Part shown: in pieces, positions 19,682 through 25,512 of the stretch
How the letters are laid out: every line of letters begins with the position of its first letter
Numbering within the stretch: the first letter of the stretch is position 1
NCBI GenBank assembly: GCA_945861785.1
Contig: CAMAWD010000052.1
Coordinates: 1-43,013 of the forward strand
Reading direction: 5' to 3'
DNA: 43,013 nucleotides
Origin: Rhodoferax sp. OV413
GTDB lineage: Bacteria > Pseudomonadota > Gammaproteobacteria > Burkholderiales > Burkholderiaceae_C
Position numbers and translations under genes: made by a program
The notes under the pieces: generated by a model
What the model was told of the DNA's origin: nothing
Database searches by the model: none
What the model saw: the letters and a program-made list of their open reading frames with translations, nothing else

Positions 19682-20676
19682 CCCGGTGCGCTCCCAGTCG
19701 CAACCGCCCGGGGATTGAGCGCCGTCAGGGCTTCGCCACGGACAAGGAAGCCGATCAGGTTGTCGGCGGCCAGATCGGCCATGGCCAGGCGCGTTGGGAC
19801 AGAAGCACTCGCGATGTGCGGCGTGAGCACCACGCGGGAAGCGCCCAGCAAGCCCGGATGCACGGCCGGTTCACCCTCGAATACATCGAGCCCGGCGCCG
19901 GCCAGGCGACCTTGCTGGAGCGCCAGGGCCAGCGCCGCATCATCGACGATGCCACCACGCGCGATGTTGATGAGTGTGGCTGTTGGCTTCATGCGGGCCA
20001 GTTCGGCGGTGCCGATGCTGTGGTGCGACTGGGCCGAATAGGGAAGTACAAGTACGAGATGGTCTGCCATTGCCAGCAGTTCGTTCTTGTCGACGTAACT
20101 TGCGCCACAAGCGGCCTCGGTGGCCTGGTCCAGGCGTGAACGGTTGTGGTAGATCACACGCATGCCGAAACCGTGCGCACCGCGGCGGGCAATACCCTGA
20201 CCGATCCGGCCCATGCCAAGGATCCCGAGGGTTGAACCATGGATATCGGTGCCGGCGAACAGGTCATAACGCCAACTCGTCCAGTGGCCGGCACGCAGAA
20301 AATGTTCGCTCTCGCAGACCCGCCGGGCGGTGGCCATCAGCAGCGCAAAACCAAAATCGGCTGTGGTCTCGGTCAGTACGCCGGGCGCATTGGTGGCCAG
20401 CACGCCGCAGGCGGTCATGGCGTCGAGGTCGAAATTGTTGTATCCCACAGCCATGTTGGCGCAGATCCGCAGTGTCGGGCAAGCCTGCAGCAGTGCGGCG
20501 TCCACACGTTCGCTGGCGGTGCAGAACAGGCCCACCCGCCCCTGCGATTTCGCGGCCAGTTCGGCCGGACTCCACAAGTTGTCATCCTGGTTGGACAGCA
20601 CCTCGAAATGCTGCGCCAGCCGCTCGATGACCTGCGGAAAAACCGCGCGGGCGATCACGATCCCGGGTTTGTTCAT
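19678..20676 (-). CDS. D-isomer 2-hydroxyacid dehydrogenase (glyoxylate/hydroxypyruvate reductase-like)
   Basis: A 332-residue NAD(P)-dependent dehydrogenase. The dinucleotide motif GILGMGRIGQG is at about 151–161. The catalytic trio is visible: Arg240 in NIARGG, Glu269 in VFEGEP and His287 in TPHIAS. The sequence MAVGYNNFDLDA at about 75–86 is typical of the GyaR/GhrB subgroup, which reduces glyoxylate or hydroxypyruvate. The ATG at 20676 is preceded by a GAAAAAGAAC purine tract. It lies 46 bases after pncB and is coupled to rmuC. Confidence 0.9.
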   Translation of the reverse strand: MNKPGIVIARAVFPQVIERLAQHFEVLSNQDDNLWSPAELAAKSQGRVGLFCTASERVDAALLQACPTLRICANMAVGYNNFDLDAMTACGVLATNAPGVLTETTADFGFALLMATARRVCESEHFLRAGHWTSWRYDLFAGTDIHGSTLGILGMGRIGQGIARRGAHGFGMRVIYHNRSRLDQATEAACGASYVDKNELLAMADHLVLVLPYSAQSHHSIGTAELARMKPTATLINIARGGIVDDAALALALQQGRLAGAGLDVFEGEPAVHPGLLGASRVVLTPHIASASVPTRLAMADLAADNLIGFLVRGEALTALNPRAVATGSAPG

Positions 20677-20722
20677 GTTGTTCTTTTTCGCTGGTTGGGG
20701 CCGCCGGTCGCAGCCAAATACT

Positions 20723-21958
20723 TCATTCGGTCTGCGGTATTTCAAACACCTGGCGCAGGTAACCCATGTAGCGTTCGTCGTCACACATGTTCTTGGAAGG
20801 TGTGTCGGACAACTTGGCCACCGGCTGCCCGTTGCACCGGACCATCTTGATGACGATCTGCAGCGGCTCATAACCCAGGTCGTTGGTCAGGTTGGTGCCG
20901 ATACCGAACGCCAGCTGGCACCGCCCGCGGAACTGCCGGTACAACTCGATTGTGCGCGGTACCGTCAGGCTGTCGCTGAAGATGAGGGTCTTGGTGCGCG
21001 GGTCCACACGGTTCTTCGAGTAATGCGCCAGCATGCGTTCACCCCACGAAAACGGGTCGCCACTGTCATGCCGCGCGCCGTCGAACAGCTTGCAGAAATA
21101 AAGGTCGAAATCGCGCAGAAAGGCGTCAATGCCGTAGACGTCGCTCAGGGCGATACCCAGGTCGCCCCGGTACTCCTTGGCCCAGGACTCGAAGCCATAG
21201 ATCTGGCTGTCGCGCAGGCGCGGGCCCAGCGCCTGGCAAGCCTGCAGGTATTCGTGGGCCATGGTTCCCAGCGGCGTCAGGCCGAGCTTCATGGCGAACA
21301 GCACATTGCTGGTGCCGGCCAGCTGGCCTGACGTACCAGCGGCGTTGCCGGGGCTCTGCCCGGTGCCCAGCCGCACCGACAACACACGAAGCACCTCTTC
21401 GTGCCAGGGCTGGCTGAACCGGCGGCGCGTGCCGTAGTCTGCGATCTTGAGGTCACCCAGGCCCTCTTCGCGCAACTGGCCGATCTTGACATCCAGCCGA
21501 CGACGGCCCTCGACCAGGTCGGGTAGCTTGTGGGTGTTGCGGAAATACACCTCGTTGACGATGGCAAGCACAGGAATCTCGAACAGGATGGTGTGCAGCC
21601 AGGGGCCCTGGATCGTGATGTCGATCTCGCCCGAGGGCAAGGCGGTGACGGTGATGTATTTTTCGTTGAGGTGAAACAAGCCGAGGAAATCGACAAAGTC
21701 ACTCTTGATGAACCGCATCGAGCGCAGGTAGGCCAGTTCGGCGTCGTGAAAATGCAGGCTGCACAGCGACCGGATCTCGTCGCGGATCTCCGCGACGAAG
21801 GGTGCGAGGTCAAGGCTGGGTGCACCGGGACCCACCCTGTTTTGCGCGTTGCGGCATTTGAAGCGGTATTCGACCTGTGCTCCGGGAAACTGGTGCAACA
21901 CGACCTGCATCATGGTGAACTTGTACAGGTCGGTGTCGAGGAGGCTGGTGATGATCAT
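20723..21958 (-). CDS. pncB: Nicotinate phosphoribosyltransferase
   Basis: A 411-residue enzyme converting nicotinate and PRPP to nicotinate mononucleotide in NAD salvage. Family sequences include [13 protein letters not shown] at the N-terminus, [23 protein letters not shown] with the histidine expected to be phosphorylated, [13 protein letters not shown] and the phosphate-binding region ARHDSGDP. Length matches E. coli PncB (400). The ATG at 21958 starts [10 protein letters not shown]; nine extra codons upstream have no family match. It is divergent from the phasin gene across a 292-base gap that holds inverted repeats and the phasin promoter. Confidence 0.95.
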   Translation of the reverse strand: MIITSLLDTDLYKFTMMQVVLHQFPGAQVEYRFKCRNAQNRVGPGAPSLDLAPFVAEIRDEIRSLCSLHFHDAELAYLRSMRFIKSDFVDFLGLFHLNEKYITVTALPSGEIDITIQGPWLHTILFEIPVLAIVNEVYFRNTHKLPDLVEGRRRLDVKIGQLREEGLGDLKIADYGTRRRFSQPWHEEVLRVLSVRLGTGQSPGNAAGTSGQLAGTSNVLFAMKLGLTPLGTMAHEYLQACQALGPRLRDSQIYGFESWAKEYRGDLGIALSDVYGIDAFLRDFDLYFCKLFDGARHDSGDPFSWGERMLAHYSKNRVDPRTKTLIFSDSLTVPRTIELYRQFRGRCQLAFGIGTNLTNDLGYEPLQIVIKMVRCNGQPVAKLSDTPSKNMCDDERYMGYLRQVFEIPQTE

Positions 21959-22044
21959 TGTCGGTATTCCACTGCGCCGGGGCATGCGCCTTGCGCCATC
22001 GCGCAGTGTAAGTGAAGCACCGGGTGGCGACAGTACACCGGCGG

Positions 22045-22068
22045 GACTGGTCCATGGCCGGACCGGTC
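22045..22068. repeat. Inverted repeat between pncB and the phasin gene
   Basis: GACTGGTCC-ATGGCC-GGACCGGTC pairs at 8 of 9 positions. It lies about 85 bases upstream of pncB and 30 bases upstream of the first candidate phasin operator. It could be an operator or simply a structured leader; no known consensus was recognised. Confidence 0.4.
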
Positions 22069-22098
22069 TGGTTGCCGTTAGGACCGGGCCTCTAAAAT

Positions 22099-22113
22099 GT
22101 TGCGTCGCAGCAA
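22099..22113. promoter_or_regulatory. Candidate PhaR operator 1, upstream of the phasin -35
   Basis: TGTTGCG-T-CGCAGCA is a 7-1-7 imperfect palindrome (6 of 7 pairs) ending eight bases before the -35 element. It shares the pattern TG(T/C)TGC(G/A)-N-(C/T)GCA(G/A)CA with the site at 22158. PhaR repressors of phasin genes bind TGC-rich palindromic sites (family knowledge); assigning this one to PhaR is inference. Confidence 0.55.
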
Positions 22114-22121
22114 AAACTTCT

Positions 22122-22149
22122 TGCCATCGTACGGGACAACCCTATAATT
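22122..22149 (+). promoter_or_regulatory. Sigma-70-type promoter of the phasin gene
   Basis: TTGCCA (22122–22127) and a perfect TATAAT (22144–22149) are separated by 16 bases, giving a predicted start near 22156 and a leader of about 95 bases. It is the best promoter match I found in the window, as expected for an abundant granule protein. Confidence 0.75.
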
Positions 22150-22157
22150 TGCCACAT

Positions 22158-22172
22158 GCTGCACTGCAACAT
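22158..22172. promoter_or_regulatory. Candidate PhaR operator 2, at the transcription start
   Basis: TGCTGCA-C-TGCAACA is a second 7-1-7 imperfect palindrome of the same design, just downstream of the -10 box and over the predicted start site. Its centre is 59 bases from that of operator 1, so the two sites bracket the promoter. A separate perfect 5-2-5 palindrome TGTACAAGTACA follows at 22178–22189. Confidence 0.55.
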
Positions 22173-22250
22173 TTAATGTACAAGTACAGGAACATCAGGG
22201 CAGTTGCCAGGTTGCCAGTTACGTCCTTAACCACTCTTTGGAGAATTTTT

Positions 22251-22793
22251 ATGCTGACCGTCGAACAAGTCATGGCCTCCCACAAAGCCAACATCGAAAC
22301 CCTGGTGGGCCTCACAAGCAAGGCTTTTGAAGGCGTCGAGAAAATCGTCGAACTCAACCTGACCGCTTCCAAGGCCGCACTGTCCGAAATGGGTGACCAC
22401 GCCAAAGCGGTGCTCAGCGTCAAGGATGCCCAGGAACTGCTGACGCTGCAGTCGGGCCTGATGCAACCACTGGCTGAGAAAACAGCGGCCTACAGCCGCC
22501 ATTTGTACGACATCGCCACTGGCTCCAGCGCCGAGTTCGGCAAGGCTGTCGAAGACCAGGCTGCCGAAGCGCAAAAAAAATTCATGGGCCTGGTGGACAA
22601 CGCTGCCAAGAACGCCCCAGCAGGCTCTGAAACCGCCGTCGCCGTCATGAAGAGCGCCGTCGCTGCCGCGAACAACGCGCTGGAGTCCGTGCAAAAGGCT
22701 GTGAAGCAAGCTACCGAAGTCGCCGAAAGCAACTTCAACACGGTGGCCGCCAACGCGGTCAATGCCACGAAGACCGCCTCCAAAAAGCGTTGA
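22251..22793 (+). CDS. phaP: Phasin, polyhydroxyalkanoate granule-associated protein
   Basis: A 180-residue all-helical amphipathic protein. [21 protein letters not shown] and the following helices match the betaproteobacterial phasin family, ending in an Ala- and Lys-rich tail ([10 protein letters not shown]). Phasins coat storage granules and control their number and size. There is no signal peptide or membrane helix. The ATG at 22251 has a clear TTTGGAGAA ribosome site, a strong promoter and two operator-like palindromes upstream, and a terminator downstream, so it is a stand-alone transcription unit. The presence of the gene implies that the host makes polyhydroxybutyrate, fitting the acetyl-CoA module elsewhere in the window. 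Confidence 0.92.
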   Translation: MLTVEQVMASHKANIETLVGLTSKAFEGVEKIVELNLTASKAALSEMGDHAKAVLSVKDAQELLTLQSGLMQPLAEKTAAYSRHLYDIATGSSAEFGKAVEDQAAEAQKKFMGLVDNAAKNAPAGSETAVAVMKSAVAAANNALESVQKAVKQATEVAESNFNTVAANAVNATKTASKKR

Positions 22794-22894
22794 TTCGTCC
22801 AATATTCCCACGCCAGAAGGTGTCAGCGCAATTTTTTAGAGCGGTGACGCTGTACAGCAAGGGAAAACCCTGACATACTTCGTTGGACGAATCA
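22791..22894 (+). repeat. 12-bp perfect inverted repeat enclosing the phasin 3' untranslated region
   Basis: TGATTCGTCCAA (22791–22802, starting in the phasin stop codon) is the exact reverse complement of TTGGACGAATCA (22883–22894). Between them lie a CAGCG/CGCTG pair (22824–22828 with 22848–22852) and a T6 run. A competing ACCCTGA/TCAGGGT pair (22867–22873 with 22892–22898) shares three bases with the right arm, so two alternative folds are possible. Confidence 0.7.
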
Positions 22895-22960
22895 GGGTAA
22901 TGATTTTTTGGTTGTCTCCTCGGGTCCTTTCGCAACCATCAGGTTCAGGGATCCCTTCAA

Positions 22961-22989
22961 GGCCTCATCGCAAGATGGGGCCTTTTTTT
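22961..22989 (+). terminator. Strong intrinsic terminator downstream of the phasin gene
   Basis: GGCCTCATC-GCAA-GATGGGGCC forms a 9-bp stem with one G·T pair, closed by a GNRA tetraloop and followed by seven T residues. It ends the phasin transcript just before the convergent methyltransferase gene. Confidence 0.9.
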
Positions 22990-22996
22990 GCGTGTG

Positions 22997-23488
22997 TCAC
23001 TTGACACAACGGTAGAAGTGGTATTGGCTGGTGACCACTCCGCCAGGCAAGGGCAAACGCTCGAACCCTTCGTGTTCGATCAATTGGTCACACGCCAGAC
23101 AGGCGCCAGGTGCCAGGATGTCGTGCCAGCTTGGCGCCAGCTCCACGGCAAGTCGGGTCGATGCAGCCCGGTTCGAACTGCCCACATCGGCATGAATAAA
23201 AATGGCCGGCCGGTGTTTTTCGCGTGCATAGGCGGGAATACTGGTGCGAAAGTCTCCCAATCGCAACAACTCGGCCGGCGGAATGCAATCCGGATGGGCG
23301 GCCACTTCGCGATCGAATACGTAGACCGCGCGCTGTGGAAATTTCAGACGCAAATGGTCGTACGTCCTGCCATTGCCAAGACCGACTTCGAGCACCGGGC
23401 CCGGGTGGTCCAGCATGCGCAGCGCGACCTCGTCGATACATGCACGCTGGGCCTGCATACGCAAGATGAACTCATCGAGACGGCTCAT
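22997..23488 (-). CDS. Small class I SAM-dependent methyltransferase
   Basis: A 163-residue protein with the SAM-binding motif I VLEVGLGNGRTYDHLR (about 32–47) and an acidic residue ending the second strand (VYVFDREVAAHPDC). IFIHADVGSSN and a C-terminal VVTSQYHFYRCVK complete a compact Rossmann core. It is much shorter than typical methyltransferases and lacks an obvious substrate-binding domain, in keeping with the small Methyltransf_17-like family; the substrate is unknown. The ATG at 23488 follows GGGCAAGG. It is divergent from the nucleotide cyclase across 89 bases. Confidence 0.75.
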   Translation of the reverse strand: MSRLDEFILRMQAQRACIDEVALRMLDHPGPVLEVGLGNGRTYDHLRLKFPQRAVYVFDREVAAHPDCIPPAELLRLGDFRTSIPAYAREKHRPAIFIHADVGSSNRAASTRLAVELAPSWHDILAPGACLACDQLIEHEGFERLPLPGGVVTSQYHFYRCVK

Positions 23489-23577
23489 GGTGCCTTGCCC
23501 TTTGCAATGGTTGTTGGCATAACGGGTGCACGTTGCAGCTGATTATCGGCCCGAGGTACGGGATGTAAAATTTCGGC

Positions 23578-24897
23578 GTGACCCCAGAGACCACTGCCCC
23601 TGTCATCGTTGCGCTGTTGGCGGTTGGAATGGCGCTGTCCTTCATTCTTGCCGACCGGCGCTCGCCGACCAGCCAGGCGCAGGCGCTCTTTCTGGCTTGT
23701 GTCGGAATTTCCATCGCAGTAGATGTTCTGTTGGTTTTGCCACTGCGCAAGGTGCACGGGGTGGTGGCCTGGGAGGGCGTCTTCGTCCTGCCGCAGGTCC
23801 TGTCGTTCCTGTTCGCCTACGAGTGGATACTGCGGGTGCGGCGCACCATTCCTTCCGGCAACCTCAATACCCGCGGCGCAGACAGGCTGCTGCTTGGCGC
23901 CCAGGCGCTGGTGCTGTTCTATGGACTGGCTGCGCTGGTTTTTCCGGAACTGCGGGCTGAGCACTTTGGCAACCTCACTTTGGACCCTGGTGAAAAGCTG
24001 CATCCGTCTTTCTGGTTGTTCTCCGTTCCATTGGGTTTGTCCCTGGCACTTGCCACTGCTGCCACGCTGTTCACGCTCAATCGCCGTCCGGACCGCGCCG
24101 AGGCGCGCCGACTGATTGCATTCGCCATCGGTGCGCCGATCATGGCGTGCTCCCTGGTGGTGCCGCCGTCCATGGCACCGCTGGCCGGTGCGGTCGGGCT
24201 TTTGGTGGTGCTTGTGGGCTCTGTGCAGTACCACGTCACGCAGGGTCAACGGGCACAGTTTTTGTCCCGGTTTCTTGCGCCGCAGGTGGCGGAGCTGGTC
24301 ACGCGCCGGGGGCTGAAAAGCGCCACAGACGAAAAGACACTTGAGCTTTCTGTCGTGTGTTGCGACCTGCGTGGATTCACCGCTTTTTCAGCCGCAACAT
24401 CGTCCAAGCGGGTCATCGGTATTCTGCGCGAATACTACGATGCCGTTGGCGCTGCGGCCGCTGCCTGTGGCGGCACCATCAAGGACCAGGCCGGCGATGG
24501 GGTGCTGATCCTGGTTGGGGCGCCGATCCCGTACGCCGACCATGCGCAGCGGGCACTGGAACTCGCCCGCCAGATCCGGTCAGTCGGCGTGGCCCTGACA
24601 GGCCGCTGGTCCAATGCAGAGATGCAGCTTGGCGTCGGGGTCGGCGTAGCCAGTGGGTTCGTCACCGTCGGAGTGATCGGCGGGGCCTCGCGCCTCGAAT
24701 ACACCGCCGTGGGCTCGCCGGTCAACCTTGCTTCGCGCCTGTGCTCCGAGGCCCTGCATGGCGAAATTCTGGTGGATGAACGCACGGTGCAGTTGCTGGG
24801 CACCAGCGTGTCGCCAAGCACGCTGCGCCAGGGGTCGATACTGAACCTCAAGGGGTTTGCTCAGCCAACACCAAGTTATGTGCTGCAAGGTGTCTGA
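23578..24897 (+). CDS. Membrane-anchored class III adenylate/guanylate cyclase
   Basis: A 439-residue protein. About six hydrophobic helices fill residues 8–215, and the cytoplasmic class III catalytic domain covers about 255–435. Metal-binding aspartates are Asp263 (CCDLRGFTAF) and Asp307 (AGDGVLILVG). The transition-state pair is in PVNLASRL (Asn383, Arg387). ATP versus GTP preference cannot be read with confidence from IKDQAGDG. The start is a GTG at 23578 with no good ribosome site; a TAAAAT box at 23566–23571 is so close that a leaderless mRNA or a later start is possible. It converges on a gene for a cyclic-nucleotide-binding protein, a likely effector. Confidence 0.9.
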   Translation: MTPETTAPVIVALLAVGMALSFILADRRSPTSQAQALFLACVGISIAVDVLLVLPLRKVHGVVAWEGVFVLPQVLSFLFAYEWILRVRRTIPSGNLNTRGADRLLLGAQALVLFYGLAALVFPELRAEHFGNLTLDPGEKLHPSFWLFSVPLGLSLALATAATLFTLNRRPDRAEARRLIAFAIGAPIMACSLVVPPSMAPLAGAVGLLVVLVGSVQYHVTQGQRAQFLSRFLAPQVAELVTRRGLKSATDEKTLELSVVCCDLRGFTAFSAATSSKRVIGILREYYDAVGAAAAACGGTIKDQAGDGVLILVGAPIPYADHAQRALELARQIRSVGVALTGRWSNAEMQLGVGVGVASGFVTVGVIGGASRLEYTAVGSPVNLASRLCSEALHGEILVDERTVQLLGTSVSPSTLRQGSILNLKGFAQPTPSYVLQGV

Positions 24898-25028
24898 GCA
24901 TCAAATTGCCAATCGAAGGTGCCCTGCACCACAACTCGCAGGACAAAACCACTGCAGCAGTCACCCGCGTGGTTTGACCTCCAGCCCCGAACAAGCTGCG
25001 CACCAGGCGGCGCAGGAGTGACGGGGCC

Positions 25029-25490
25029 TCAGGAGGACTCCGGACTGGACTGTCTGGAAAGATGGGCGGTGGTATTGGCGAGCCGCACGGCAAGAATCCG
25101 GATCAGTTCGATCGCCGCGTCCGGGTTTTCGCGGATCACGCTGCGGAACAGGTCGGCCGAAATGCGCAGCACTTCGAGCTTGGTCTTGGCTGTGGCCGTG
25201 GCCGTGCGGGGAACATCACCAAATATCGCGATTTCTCCAATCAGGTCATTGGCTCCAACGGTGCCGATCACCAGGCGCCCCTTGCCATTGGGCAGTTCGA
25301 CAGAGATCTCGATCTGGCCCTCAATCACGACATAGCAGGCGTCGCCACGGTCACCGACCTTGAAGATCACGCGGTCTGCGGCATACGTCAACCGGTCGCT
25401 GCTGAAACACAGCAGTTTCTGTTTTGCAGGTGCGATCTTGCTGAAGATCGGAAACCTGCGTATCAATTCGACTTCTTGTTCCAAACTCAT
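25029..25490 (-). CDS. Stand-alone cyclic-nucleotide-binding domain protein
   Basis: A 153-residue protein made of one cNMP-binding beta barrel with short helices and no DNA-binding domain. The phosphate-binding cassette reads GEIAIFGDVPRTATA (85–99). Glu86 and Arg95 are in the places that contact ribose and cyclic phosphate, so binding should be real. FKVGDRGDACYVVIEG is the other conserved part. The ATG at 25490 follows AGGGG. It begins 22 bases after the 902-residue ABC gene as the last gene of the operon. A regulatory subunit that reports cAMP or cGMP to the ABC protein or importer is a reasonable inference. Confidence 0.88.
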   Translation of the reverse strand: MSLEQEVELIRRFPIFSKIAPAKQKLLCFSSDRLTYAADRVIFKVGDRGDACYVVIEGQIEISVELPNGKGRLVIGTVGANDLIGEIAIFGDVPRTATATAKTKLEVLRISADLFRSVIRENPDAAIELIRILAVRLANTTAHLSRQSSPESS

Positions 25491-25512
25491 GTCGACCCCT
25501 ATGTGATGAGAG

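Noticed and set aside
24949..24973. ACCAC…GTGGT inverted repeat between the cyclase and the cNMP gene as a shared terminator
   Set aside because: Only a 5-bp stem with a 15-base loop and a three-base T tract; too weak to call.
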